22,229 bases of DNA from the NCBI GenBank assembly GCA_002437435.1, contig DJPV01000021.1:1-22229 (forward strand), written 5' to 3'. The notes below the pieces were generated by a model that saw only the letters and a list, made by a program, of their open reading frames with translations, made no database searches and had not been told where the DNA came from. Each line of letters opens with the position of its first letter. The stretch's first letter is position 1. This DNA is from Lachnospiraceae bacterium UBA6403. GTDB taxonomy: Bacteria; Bacillota; Clostridia; Lachnospirales; Lachnospiraceae. This document shows, piece after piece, positions 14,215 to 22,229 of the stretch. The position numbers and the translations under genes are program-made.

Positions 14215-15672
14215 TTACATCTGGTCATCTCTGGCATCATCACTGCTCTGCTTTTCAGCTTCATGCTCTGTCGCTGCCAACTGATCATCTGCTTTCTCTG
14301 TATGCATCACTTTCTCGATCTTCCGATATAGCTTCTTCGCATGCCGCTTCGCTTCACGCTCAGCCTTTGCGGCCGCTTTTTCTTTCGGCGTTTTTTTGTG
14401 AAAACGGATATCCTCCTCTTCCTCTGTCAGATAGATCGGTTTTCCGGTTTCTTCATCGATTCGTTTAATTCGTTCAAATTCCGAGGATACCGATACCAGC
14501 TGCTTCTTTTCCAGCTTATCCGTACACGTCTTATTGATATACATATAAATGCACGCAAATACCGGAACCCCAAGCAGCATTCCATAAAATCCAAAGATAC
14601 CACCTCCTACAATAACTGCGGTCAAAACCCAGAAACTGGAAAGTCCTGTTACATCACCAAGAATCTTTGGTCCTAAGATATTACCATCAAACTGCTGGAT
14701 ACAAAGGATCATGATAAGCAATACAATACTCTTGATCGGATCCGCAATCAGAACAATGAACACACATGGGATCGCACCGATGATCGGGCCAAAGAATGGA
14801 ATTACATTCGTTACTCCAATGATCGCACTGATCAAAAGTGCATATGGCATATCTACAATCGTTGTCAGAATAAATGTTATGATCCCGATTATGATCGAAT
14901 CCACGATCTTACCATTGATAAACTGGCTGAAGATCTTATTTACACTGGAAAGTCCATCCAGAATGATATTTGCATTTTTCAGTTTAAACAATGCATACAC
15001 GATCTTCTTACCTCTTGAAGCCAGATATTCCTTATTCGCCATCACATAGATAGACGCTACAATACCGATCAGAAAATTATAAATAAACTTCAGACCACCA
15101 ACTACACCGGAACTGATATTTAATACGATCTTATCCAGATTTGGAACAACATCCGTATTCACCCATTTCTGCAACCGATCATATATGGTATTTACAATAT
15201 TCATAACCATCTCTTCGGATTCACCGAGATTCTTGAATTTGTCATATATGGTATTGATTGCTTTCATAACATTATTATAATAGTTATCCATATTGGATAT
15301 CAGGAGATTGATACTGTCGATAACCTGCGGCACTACCATCCAGACCAATCCGGTCAGCAGCCCAAGGAACAATATGATCGTTATGATGATCGATATGGCT
15401 CTCGATACATGAAACAGTTTCTTCTTATCCTTTATTACCCGATCCTGCAGGATCGTATGACACAGCCGATCAAAAAATATAAGCAGCGGATTCAATAAAA
15501 ATGCAATCACAAAGCCGATAACGATCGGTGCTGCTGCGCCCGTTATCGTATCAATTATCTTGCGAAAGCCTGTCCACTCCTCCAATATCTTATTAAATAC
15601 AAGTGCTGCTGCAATTACCAGAAATATGATTGTTCCGGCTTTGAACAGTCGTTTTTTTCTTTCATTTCCCAA
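14215..15672 (-). CDS. AI-2E family transporter (PerM/TqsA-like permease)
   Basis: A 485-residue membrane protein of the AI-2E exporter family (formerly UPF0118). An N-terminal helix pair with PIVIGFVIAFLLNPLL, a central soluble loop of about 100 residues, and a C-terminal helix bundle with NVIPFFGPIIGAIP and GNILGPKILGD are all family landmarks. The last 90 residues are a highly charged Lys/Glu/Arg tail, longer than in minimal members. The start appears to be TTG at 15670-15672, with GGGAAAGG 13 bases upstream; no in-frame ATG lies near. Substrates in the family vary (AI-2, Na+/H+ antiport, others) and cannot be read here. Confidence 0.88.
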   Translation of the reverse strand: MGNERKKRLFKAGTIIFLVIAAALVFNKILEEWTGFRKIIDTITGAAAPIVIGFVIAFLLNPLLIFFDRLCHTILQDRVIKDKKKLFHVSRAISIIITIILFLGLLTGLVWMVVPQVIDSINLLISNMDNYYNNVMKAINTIYDKFKNLGESEEMVMNIVNTIYDRLQKWVNTDVVPNLDKIVLNISSGVVGGLKFIYNFLIGIVASIYVMANKEYLASRGKKIVYALFKLKNANIILDGLSSVNKIFSQFINGKIVDSIIIGIITFILTTIVDMPYALLISAIIGVTNVIPFFGPIIGAIPCVFIVLIADPIKSIVLLIMILCIQQFDGNILGPKILGDVTGLSSFWVLTAVIVGGGIFGFYGMLLGVPVFACIYMYINKTCTDKLEKKQLVSVSSEFERIKRIDEETGKPIYLTEEEEDIRFHKKTPKEKAAAKAEREAKRHAKKLYRKIEKVMHTEKADDQLAATEHEAEKQSSDDARDDQM

Positions 15673-16044
15673 TTTTGTCTGATGACCTTTCCCTTTCTGT
15701 ATTGAATATCCAGTATCTGATATGTCGTCTCACCATATCGCTCTAACAACACATCAACAGATTCATTTTTACATATAATTATAAACAATCTGAAAAAATT
15801 ATATACTGTTTCAAAATGCCAGGCAATAGAATTTCCTATTTTTAATTGATTTTAAACAGATTTAACCAGAAATTTACCAAAGTCCAAAAAGTTCAAAAAG
15901 TGAACCTTAATTATCCCTATATTTTTGAAAAAAGCATTGTCGATATTGGGGTTACATAGTAAAATGGTGACATGTTTAAGGGTTCTTAACAAACCACAAA
16001 ACTTATTTTGCCTAAGACCGGGGAGGCATAAAGGAGGTGTTCTT
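15673..16044 (+). promoter_or_regulatory. Divergent intergenic region; nfeD-SPFH promoter
   Basis: A plus-strand promoter TTGTCG (15937-15942), 17-base spacer and TAAAAT (15960-15965) starts a leader of about 70 bases with a small hairpin TTAAG-GGTT-CTTAA (15976-15989). Upstream at about 15878-15906 lie imperfect ten-base direct repeats (AAAGTCC, AAAAAGTTC, AAAAAGTGAAC) that include the dyad GTTCA-N5-TGAAC. The remainder is A/T-rich and shows nothing else; the permease promoter was not identified. Confidence 0.55.
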
Positions 16045-16494
16045 ATGGAAAATGAATTAATCTGTCAATTAATTATCTGGTCCATTATCTTCATGGTCTG
16101 TATAATTATCGAAATCATTACTCTCGGACTCACAACCATCTGGTTTGCGGGAGGAGCTTTAGTATCTGCGATCTCAGTATTCTTTGGTACATCATTGATC
16201 GTTCAGATATTGATCTTTGCAGTTATTTCATTAGTTCTTCTGTTTACAACAAGACCTATCGCTTTAAAACATTTCAAATTATCCGATATGGAAAAAACAA
16301 ATGTTGAAAGTCTGGTCGGAAAACAGGTGATCGTATCTGAAACCATTGATAATCTAAAGGCTTCCGGTCAGGTAAAGGTAAACGGTCTCGAATGGACCGC
16401 CCGAGCTGCTGATGAAACTGATATTATTCCGGTTGGAACCGAAGTAACGATCAATAAAGTTTCCGGTGTAAAAGTAATCGTCAGCAGAACATAA
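16045..16494 (+). CDS. NfeD family membrane protein
   Basis: A 149-residue short-type NfeD protein. Two or three membrane helices (about 5-30 and 33-68) precede a C-terminal OB-fold domain (about 85-149) with GKQVIVSETI, GQVKVNGLEWTARA and IPVGTEVTINKVSG. It lacks the N-terminal serine protease domain of long NfeD forms. AAGGAGG lies seven bases before the ATG at 16045; an upstream in-frame start at 15925 overlaps the promoter and is rejected. It is followed after 54 bp by an SPFH gene. NfeD and SPFH proteins are a conserved partner pair in membrane domain organisation and quality control. Confidence 0.9.
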   Translation: MENELICQLIIWSIIFMVCIIIEIITLGLTTIWFAGGALVSAISVFFGTSLIVQILIFAVISLVLLFTTRPIALKHFKLSDMEKTNVESLVGKQVIVSETIDNLKASGQVKVNGLEWTARAADETDIIPVGTEVTINKVSGVKVIVSRT

Positions 16495-16548
16495 ATTATT
16501 CAATTTGACAGATACTATAACTGTCGCCACTTAAAGGAGGTACTTATT

Positions 16549-17484
16549 ATGGATTCACCACTCACATGGCTGGTAATTATCTTAGTATTCATTGCTATCA
16601 TTATTATCTGCAGCACAATTAAGATCGTCCCACAGGCACATGCTTACGTTATCGAACGTCTGGGAACCTACTGCGGTACATGGTCCGTAGGTCTTCACAT
16701 GAAGATGCCTGTTATCGACAAGATCGCACGTCGCGTTACATTAAAGGAACAGGTTGTAGACTTCGCACCACAGCCGGTTATCACAAAAGATAACGTTACA
16801 ATGAGAATCGATACTGTCGTTTTCTTCCAGATCACAGATCCAAAGCTTTTCTGCTACGGCGTTGAAAATCCGATCATGGCAATCGAAAACCTGACAGCAA
16901 CCACACTCCGTAACATTATCGGTGATCTCGAACTTGACCAGACACTGACATCCAGAGAGACGATCAACACAAAGATGCGTGCTACTCTGGACGAAGCAAC
17001 CGATCCTTGGGGCATCAAGGTAAACCGTGTTGAGTTAAAGAATATTATCCCACCTGCAGCAATTCAGGATGCCATGGAAAAACAGATGAAGGCAGAACGT
17101 GAAAGACGTGAACAGATCCTGAAAGCAGAAGGTGAAAAGAAATCTGCAATTCTTATTGCAGAAGGTAACAAACAGTCTGTTATCCTGGAAGCCGAAGCTG
17201 AGAAGCAGTCACAGATTCTCCGTGCAGAAGCTAAGAAGGAAGCAACGATCCGTGAAGCTGAAGGTCAGGCACAGGCTATCCTCGCTGTACAGCAGGCAAA
17301 TGCAGACAGTATCCGTCTCTTAAATGAATCTGCTCCATCCAATCAGGTTCTTACGATCAAGAGTCTGGAAGCTTTCGCAAAGGCTGCCGACGGCAAGTCA
17401 ACAAAGATCATTATTCCATCTGATATTCAGGGTGTTGCAGGTCTTGCAACTTCATTATCAGAGTTAGTGAAAACAGAGAAATAA
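16549..17484 (+). CDS. SPFH/band 7 domain protein (stomatin/QmcA-like)
   Basis: A 311-residue protein with an N-terminal membrane helix (about 6-24), a band 7 domain (about 25-185) with VPQAHAYVIERLGTYCGTW, VVDFAPQPVITKDNV and DPWGIKVNRVELKNI, then an Ala/Glu/Lys-rich coiled coil (about 185-255) with EGEKKSAILIAEG-type repeats and a hydrophobic C-terminal segment. This is the QmcA/stomatin layout; members form large cages that organise membranes and shield proteases such as FtsH. The start has AAAGGAGG eight bases upstream. It follows nfeD without a terminator and ends at a strong terminator, so the two form an operon. Confidence 0.92.
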   Translation: MDSPLTWLVIILVFIAIIIICSTIKIVPQAHAYVIERLGTYCGTWSVGLHMKMPVIDKIARRVTLKEQVVDFAPQPVITKDNVTMRIDTVVFFQITDPKLFCYGVENPIMAIENLTATTLRNIIGDLELDQTLTSRETINTKMRATLDEATDPWGIKVNRVELKNIIPPAAIQDAMEKQMKAERERREQILKAEGEKKSAILIAEGNKQSVILEAEAEKQSQILRAEAKKEATIREAEGQAQAILAVQQANADSIRLLNESAPSNQVLTIKSLEAFAKAADGKSTKIIIPSDIQGVAGLATSLSELVKTEK

Positions 17485-17541
17485 GATTGAACTGATTCAA
17501 TGACAAATACAACGTAATGATAATATCTATCTGTTAATATT

Positions 17542-17589
17542 AAAAACTGCCACTGTCAGAATCGAGCCATTCTGATAGTGGCAGTTTTT
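17542..17589. terminator. Bidirectional intrinsic terminator after the SPFH gene
   Basis: AAAAACTGCCACTGTCAGAAT (21 bases, 17542-17562) pairs with its inverse at 17569-17589 with one mismatch, loop CGAGCC. A-run and T-run flanks allow termination on both strands between convergent genes. Confidence 0.9.
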
Positions 17590-17689
17590 ATTTTCTATCT
17601 TATACATAATATCTGTATATCGTGAGCATAGCTCACTCAATGCATTCCGCAAAACCAGCGCCTTTGCGATATATCTGTTGTCCTTACAA

Positions 17690-18532
17690 TTACTCCGCGC
17701 TTTCATCCGCCCAGTTCTTTATCATTGCTATCTCTCTTGCATATCCGGCATCATCATTTGGTGTCTCTAAGATAAACGGTCTGCCCGCAAGCAATGGATG
17801 CGTTACGATCCGTTTTAATGCTTCTGCTCCGATCTCACCCTCTCCGATCTTCTGATGTCGGTCTTTGTGTGAATCTCTCACATTCATACTGTCATTTAGA
17901 TGAACAGCTTTTAAACGGTCAAGTCCGATGATCTGATCAAAGGTACGAAGCACACCATCCAGATCTTCCACAAGATCATAGCCACCATCCCATGTATGAC
18001 AGGTATCAAAGCATACCCCGATCTTATCCTTGCAGTCAACAAGCTCTATGATACGTTCCAGTTCTTCAAAATTTCTTCCGACTTCCGAGCCTTTGCCTGC
18101 CATTGTTTCAAGTAATACGACTGTGCTCTGATCCGGTTTGATCGCATGATTTAATGCATCAGCAATTACCGGTATGGCTTCTTCTGCTCCCTGACCAACA
18201 TGTGCACCCGGATGGAAATTATAATAATTTCCCGGAAGATACTCCATCCGCTCCATATCATCCTTTAAGATATTCCATGAGAACTCCCGAATATCCGGTT
18301 TTGCTGCACAAACATTCATCGTATATGGTGCATGTGCGACCAGTTTTCCAAAATGATGTTTCTCCATCAGGGAACGTAACCGTTCCGCATCTGCCGGATC
18401 GATCTCTTTCGCCTTTCCACCCCGTGGATTTCTTGTGAAAAATGCACATGTATTTGCACCAAGTTTCAATGCCGCCTTTCCCATCGCTTCAAAACCTTTG
18501 GAGGACGACAGGTGATTTCCTATATATATCAT
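17690..18532 (-). CDS. nfo: Endonuclease IV (AP endonuclease, deoxyribonuclease IV)
   Basis: A 280-residue TIM-barrel enzyme that cuts DNA 5' of abasic sites in base excision repair using three Zn ions. All nine metal ligands are visible by comparison with E. coli Nfo: H67 (AHAPY), H107 (NFHPGAH), E142 (LLETMAGKG), D176 and H179 (FDTCHTWDGGYD), H211 (VHLND), D224 and H226 (KDRHQKIGEG), E256 (ILETP). Length is normal. The start has AGGAG nine bases upstream. It follows the hydratase gene but is separated from it by a terminator, so it is probably transcribed alone or by read-through. Confidence 0.95.
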   Translation of the reverse strand: MIYIGNHLSSSKGFEAMGKAALKLGANTCAFFTRNPRGGKAKEIDPADAERLRSLMEKHHFGKLVAHAPYTMNVCAAKPDIREFSWNILKDDMERMEYLPGNYYNFHPGAHVGQGAEEAIPVIADALNHAIKPDQSTVVLLETMAGKGSEVGRNFEELERIIELVDCKDKIGVCFDTCHTWDGGYDLVEDLDGVLRTFDQIIGLDRLKAVHLNDSMNVRDSHKDRHQKIGEGEIGAEALKRIVTHPLLAGRPFILETPNDDAGYAREIAMIKNWADESAE

Positions 18533-18553
18533 GTTGTTTCTCCTATATTGTAC

Positions 18554-18578
18554 AAAAAAGCCGGATTGCTCCGGCTTT
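18554..18578 (-). terminator. Terminator after the aconitase-family hydratase gene
   Basis: On the minus strand AAAGCCGG, loop AGCAAT, CCGGCTTT followed by a run of T residues (plus-strand coordinates 18554-18559). It lies between the hydratase stop and the nfo start. Confidence 0.85.
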
Positions 18579-18605
18579 CTTGTGTTTATATCATTTCCCT
18601 GATTC

Positions 18606-20897
18606 TTAGTTGTTCTTATAGTAGTTGATCAGGCAGCCATCCATGATGATCTGTCTCTCATCATCGGTCAGGCTTCCAAGCTTCAGGTCTAATTCCCTGA
18701 AGTCTTTATTTACAACATATGCCTTGATGACCTCGTCCTTATTCTGGACAGCCTCACGGATACCCGGAATAAATACATAATCATCATTGTCAAATGCGAA
18801 ATCTTCCTCCATGATGAATGGAAGCATACCCCAGTTGATCAGGTTGGATCTGTACCGCTTTGTTGCATATTCCTTAGCAATATTTGCCCAGCCGCCAAGT
18901 ACCTTCTGGCAGGAAGCCGCCTGTTCTCTGGCAGAACCGTCACCCGGCTTTACAGCAAAGATCGTACTACCGTAACCGGTATTGGAACCTGTGATCTCAC
19001 GATCTGCAAACTTGGCTTTGATCTCTTTCATCATTGGCTTCATGGATTCATCTGCCTTGCAGAAGCATCCAAATTCTTCTCTCTTCTTCTCAACTGCCTG
19101 AATTGCCTTTGCACGGCCTACATATTCAGGATCCTTTCTGGATAAGGTGAACTCAGCAAGTCCCAGTGGATTTGACCGATAGGAAGATGTCTCACCGGAT
19201 GGGATCAATTCATCTGTTGTTGTTACAGGATCGTTGATAACAGATGCAACCTTTAATAACAGGTTGTCTGTCAGAGCAATCATCTCCGGCCAGTCTTTGA
19301 TATTTGGACCAAACTTGATCTCAACAGATGGATCAGCCTTGCCGACACCATTGTAAACTCGTCTGTCATAAATAGTCTTATCGAAGAAATATTTCTGTCC
19401 CTTGTATTCAACATCCAGATCTGTAGCTGCTGTAAGATATCCCTTGTTAGCTGCTGTAGCTGCAATCGAACGTGCATCCATAAGTGCAACAGATGAGATC
19501 TGACCATTCTGGATCTTGGAACCTTCACGGTTCGGGAAGTTTCTGGTTGAATGACGGATTGATAATGCATTATTTGCAGGTGTATCTCCGGCACCAAAGC
19601 AAGGGCCGCAGAATGCTGTCTTAACGATCGTACCGGTCTCGATCAGGTCAGCCAGTACACCGTTCTTTGCAAGCTCCATGTAGATAGGAGTTGATGCAGG
19701 ATATACAGACATTGTAAATTCATCTGCACCGATGCTTCTTCCACGGATGATATCTGCTGCCTGACAGATGTTCTCGAATCCACCACCGGCACATCCGGCG
19801 ATAATTCCCTGTTCTACATATAATTTGCCATCACGGACTTTATCCTTTAATGTGAAGTCAACCTTGCCGTCCAGACTAACCAGTGCGCGCTTCTCGCAGT
19901 CGTCTAAGATATCCATCAGATTTGCATTTAATTCTTCAATTGTATATGTATTGCTTGGATGGAATGGCATAGCGACCATTGGTTTTACCTTTGACAGATC
20001 CACATATACAACACCATCATAGTAAGCAACGGAACCCGGATTCATTTCCTTGTATGCTTCCGGTCTGTAGTGTGTATCATACCACTCTTTGATCTTCTCA
20101 TCTGTCTTCCAGATAGAGGACAGACAGGTTGTCTCGGTTGTCATTACATCGATACCGATACGGAAATCAGCAGATAATTTATCAACACCAGGTCCTACGA
20201 ACTCCATTACCTTATTCTTAACATAACCACACTGGAAGGTTGCTCCGATGATCGCAAGGGCAACATCCTGAGGGCCTACTCCCTTTGTAACTTCTCCATC
20301 CAGATAGATCGCTACTACACCAGGCTTAGCAACATCGTAGGTTCTGCATAAGAGCTGCTTCGCAAGCTCTCCACCACCTTCGCCGATCGCCATAGTACCG
20401 AGCGCACCATAACGGGTATGGCTGTCAGAACCAAGGATCATCGCACCGCATTCTGCAAGCATCTCTCTTGCGAACTGATGGATAACTGCCTGATGAGGTG
20501 GAACATAGACACCACCGAATTTCTTTGCACAGGAAAGACCAAACATGTGGTCATCCTCATTGATCGTACCACCAACTGCACATAAGGAGTTATGACAGTT
20601 TGTAAGAACATAAGGAATTGGGAATTCTTTCAGTCCTGAAGCTCTTGCTGTCTGGATGATACCTACAAATGTTATATCGTGAGAGGTCATCTTATCAAAT
20701 TTGATCTTAAGATTGTCCATATTGTCAGATGTGTTGTGCTTCTCCAAAATACCATATGCCATAGTATTCTTTGCAGCTTCTTCCTTAGATGGAGCTGTAC
20801 CAAGCTTCTGTGTAAGGATCGCATTTGCATCGGCATTGTCTTCTACAAGCTCTGTGCCATTTAAAAGATAAGCACCATTGTCAAATAATTTAATCAT
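18606..20897 (-). CDS. Aconitase-superfamily hydratase (YbhJ-like; possibly aconitate hydratase)
   Basis: A 763-residue protein of the aconitase superfamily. The 4Fe-4S ligands are probably C369 (GCAGGGFEN) and C430/C433 ([12 protein letters not shown]), replacing the canonical GSCTNS and CGPCIG contexts. [13 protein letters not shown] (about 155-167) and [12 protein letters not shown] match the substrate and cluster region, and a swivel domain lies at the C terminus. Length and the altered first Cys context resemble the YbhJ-type hydratases rather than classic AcnA/AcnB. It may serve citrate-to-isocitrate conversion for glutamate synthesis in an incomplete TCA cycle, but no citrate synthase or isocitrate dehydrogenase is nearby. 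The start has AGGAGG seven bases upstream. Confidence 0.82.
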   Translation of the reverse strand: MIKLFDNGAYLLNGTELVEDNADANAILTQKLGTAPSKEEAAKNTMAYGILEKHNTSDNMDNLKIKFDKMTSHDITFVGIIQTARASGLKEFPIPYVLTNCHNSLCAVGGTINEDDHMFGLSCAKKFGGVYVPPHQAVIHQFAREMLAECGAMILGSDSHTRYGALGTMAIGEGGGELAKQLLCRTYDVAKPGVVAIYLDGEVTKGVGPQDVALAIIGATFQCGYVKNKVMEFVGPGVDKLSADFRIGIDVMTTETTCLSSIWKTDEKIKEWYDTHYRPEAYKEMNPGSVAYYDGVVYVDLSKVKPMVAMPFHPSNTYTIEELNANLMDILDDCEKRALVSLDGKVDFTLKDKVRDGKLYVEQGIIAGCAGGGFENICQAADIIRGRSIGADEFTMSVYPASTPIYMELAKNGVLADLIETGTIVKTAFCGPCFGAGDTPANNALSIRHSTRNFPNREGSKIQNGQISSVALMDARSIAATAANKGYLTAATDLDVEYKGQKYFFDKTIYDRRVYNGVGKADPSVEIKFGPNIKDWPEMIALTDNLLLKVASVINDPVTTTDELIPSGETSSYRSNPLGLAEFTLSRKDPEYVGRAKAIQAVEKKREEFGCFCKADESMKPMMKEIKAKFADREITGSNTGYGSTIFAVKPGDGSAREQAASCQKVLGGWANIAKEYATKRYRSNLINWGMLPFIMEEDFAFDNDDYVFIPGIREAVQNKDEVIKAYVVNKDFRELDLKLGSLTDDERQIIMDGCLINYYKNN

Positions 20898-20954
20898 TCT
20901 ATTTCCTCCTAAAAATGTTGGTGATTAATTTTCTCGTTTTGTCAATCGTTGTTT

Positions 20955-20983
20955 ATTTTATCACAAATCGGCATAGTTGTGAA
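20955..20983 (-). promoter_or_regulatory. Hydratase promoter
   Basis: On the minus strand TTCACA (20978-20983), a 17-base spacer and TAAAAT (20955-20960) with an upstream TG, giving a leader of about 50 bases. The -35 lies inside the palindrome at 20969-20994. Confidence 0.6.
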
Positions 20984-20994
20984 CAACTATGCCG
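20969..20994. promoter_or_regulatory. 26-bp palindrome, operator or terminator
   Basis: CGGCATAGTTGT and ACAACTATGCCG are perfect 12-bp arms around a central GA. It lies 24 bp after the transglutaminase-like stop codon, so could be its terminator, but the following sequence (GATTTGTG on the minus strand) lacks a real T-tract. It also covers the -35 of the hydratase promoter, as an operator would. Confidence 0.6.
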
Positions 20995-21018
20995 ATGAAA
21001 GTTTTCTATATTATATTT

Positions 21019-22200
21019 TTAATCATCCTGTTTCAACCGAAAACCTGAATAAGCACTACTGTTTTTATTCTGTGAATCACTTTCAGCGGAATCAGCAGTC
21101 TGGGGTTGTTCATAATTCATGGCAGTCTCATCTGCATCCTCTGCCATCTGTGTTGTATCCGGCACTGTCTGATAGTCCGTGGCTGCATTTCTATCCGCCG
21201 GCACGGTCGCAGCTTCTGTAAAAGCTCCTGTAATCACCTGCATTCTCTTGTGGAGTTCTTCCATTCGCTGTGCTTCCTCCTGCGCTTCAAGACGGACTTT
21301 TTCTAATTTCTTCCGTTTCATCTTCCGGTCAAGCAGCCAAATATATAATGCAAATCCTGCCGCGATCCCCCCGATGATCGACCAGATCATGATCGCATTA
21401 TAATTTGGAAACATTCTATAATATTCAGCCGCTGTCTTCCCTGTCACATCCATAGAGACTTCTGCATCGGAACCGCCATGATCGTGTCCCTGCCAGTCCG
21501 CATCAGATTTAAGAAAATAATCATACCCAACATTCTGTCCACCAAGATCATCCCATGTCAGATCGATATTATACCAGTGTCCATCTACCTGAACCCGGTT
21601 CCACAGATGCTCGGATTCCAATCCAAAACCATATTCACAGGTAACAGGAATCCCAGCCTTTTTCATAATGATATAAAATGCCAGCGCATATCCGTTACAT
21701 GCTGAATCTCCTCTGTATAGAGTATTACATGCGCCACCGGATGAGCGGTTATATTCATTATGTAAGATGATATAATCATGTACTGCTTTCACCTTCTCAT
21801 AATCTGACAGTCCCTTTATCTTCCCCGCGATCTGACTGGAACGGATAAATACAAGAAAGCTTTTCAACCGGCTCATATGACTGATCTTTACTGCTACCTT
21901 TTCTCCGCCTGCATCAGGTGTATATACATAAGAAAATGCATAAAACTCTCCGCCTGCATACATATTCTTTTCCATCAATTTGTCAATGACCGACTGATAA
22001 TCCATGTACGGTTCCCCTGTTGTTTTTAGCGTAACCGTATTCTTATACCTTGAAGCGGCTGTTGCAACTGCATCATTGATCTCATCGTAGGTTGACAGTC
22101 TTCCTGTCGATACCGGCAGTATCTTCAAAACAACACAGTAAATAATAAACAACAGAATAATTCCCTCAATTACGATCTTTACTTTTTTCCCCTTTGACAT
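21019..22200 (-). CDS. Membrane-anchored transglutaminase-like domain protein
   Basis: A 393-residue protein with an N-terminal signal-anchor helix (about 8-28), an extracytoplasmic domain (30-268), a second membrane helix (269-290), a basic coiled coil (292-325) and an acidic, Gln/Thr/Asp-rich cytoplasmic tail. The domain has the transglutaminase-like catalytic triad: C168 in DSACNGYALAFY, H198 in SEHLWNRV and D213 in WYNIDLTWDD. Such domains in Firmicutes act as cysteine proteases or crosslinkers at the cell surface; the substrate is unknown. The start has GAGGAGA seven or so bases upstream. Two membrane helices flanking the enzyme domain and a charged tail suggest an interaction role inside the cell. 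Confidence 0.85.
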   Translation of the reverse strand: MSKGKKVKIVIEGIILLFIIYCVVLKILPVSTGRLSTYDEINDAVATAASRYKNTVTLKTTGEPYMDYQSVIDKLMEKNMYAGGEFYAFSYVYTPDAGGEKVAVKISHMSRLKSFLVFIRSSQIAGKIKGLSDYEKVKAVHDYIILHNEYNRSSGGACNTLYRGDSACNGYALAFYIIMKKAGIPVTCEYGFGLESEHLWNRVQVDGHWYNIDLTWDDLGGQNVGYDYFLKSDADWQGHDHGGSDAEVSMDVTGKTAAEYYRMFPNYNAIMIWSIIGGIAAGFALYIWLLDRKMKRKKLEKVRLEAQEEAQRMEELHKRMQVITGAFTEAATVPADRNAATDYQTVPDTTQMAEDADETAMNYEQPQTADSAESDSQNKNSSAYSGFRLKQDD

Positions 22201-22229
22201 TTTTCTCTCCTCTTTTTAGTATCCTTAAT

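Noticed and set aside
15590..15780. Short minus-strand frame in the permease leader running into its 5' end
   Set aside because: Open for about 50 codons but without a proper start or RBS and out of frame with the permease.
15925..16044. N-terminal extension of NfeD by 40 residues
   Set aside because: It overlaps a good promoter and leader; the ATG at 16045 has a perfectly placed AAGGAGG and gives the normal family start.

Overview
The window looks like an ordinary chromosomal stretch from a low-to-mid G+C Clostridia genome, most likely a Lachnospiraceae gut anaerobe. This is inferred from strong AGGAGG-type ribosome binding sites, TTGACA/TATAAT promoters, the gene mix (SpoVB/MurJ-like flippase, DUF4250, YqeY, NfeD plus SPFH pair, YbhJ-like hydratase) and a yybP-ykoY riboswitch. 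No phage, transposase, CRISPR, rRNA or tRNA was seen.

Region 1 (100-6823, all minus strand) is a sulfur amino acid cluster. In order of transcription it holds a LysR-type regulator, a transsulfuration enzyme of the cystathionine gamma-synthase/lyase family, a MalY/PatB cystathionine beta-lyase, cysteine synthase, and a stand-alone LanC-like zinc enzyme. cysK has its own near-consensus promoter and a structured leader ending in an intrinsic terminator, so it is probably attenuated. Similar RCTRGTTATAA motifs lie upstream of both cysK and the transsulfuration gene and may be the regulator's sites.

Region 2 (7043-9879, plus strand) is a manganese-homeostasis unit: promoter, Mn2+-sensing yybP-ykoY riboswitch with an overlapping terminator, and a type II P-type ATPase that is probably a Mn2+/Ca2+ exporter. 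Region 3 (10054-14153) has a Nudix hydrolase, a YbaK/ProX-type deacylase, YqeY, a MurJ/SpoVB-like flippase and the small DUF4250 protein. Region 4 (14215-17589) holds an AI-2E-family permease and a NfeD/SPFH membrane-quality operon. Region 5 (17690-22200, minus strand) has endonuclease IV, a YbhJ-like aconitase-superfamily hydratase and a membrane-anchored transglutaminase-like protein. Most convergent or tandem boundaries carry hairpins.

The most unusual signal is a dispersed family of three 168-297 bp fold-back elements (1448-1617, 5441-5737, 11829-11996). They share a conserved core with motifs such as GGTACTAA and ACCGGCGGAC, but the outer arms differ between copies while matching each other within a copy. 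One fills nearly the whole leader of the transsulfuration gene, one follows the cysK stop codon, and one appears lodged in the loop of a bidirectional terminator after yqeY. This family and the cysK leader are the two best candidates for something undescribed.
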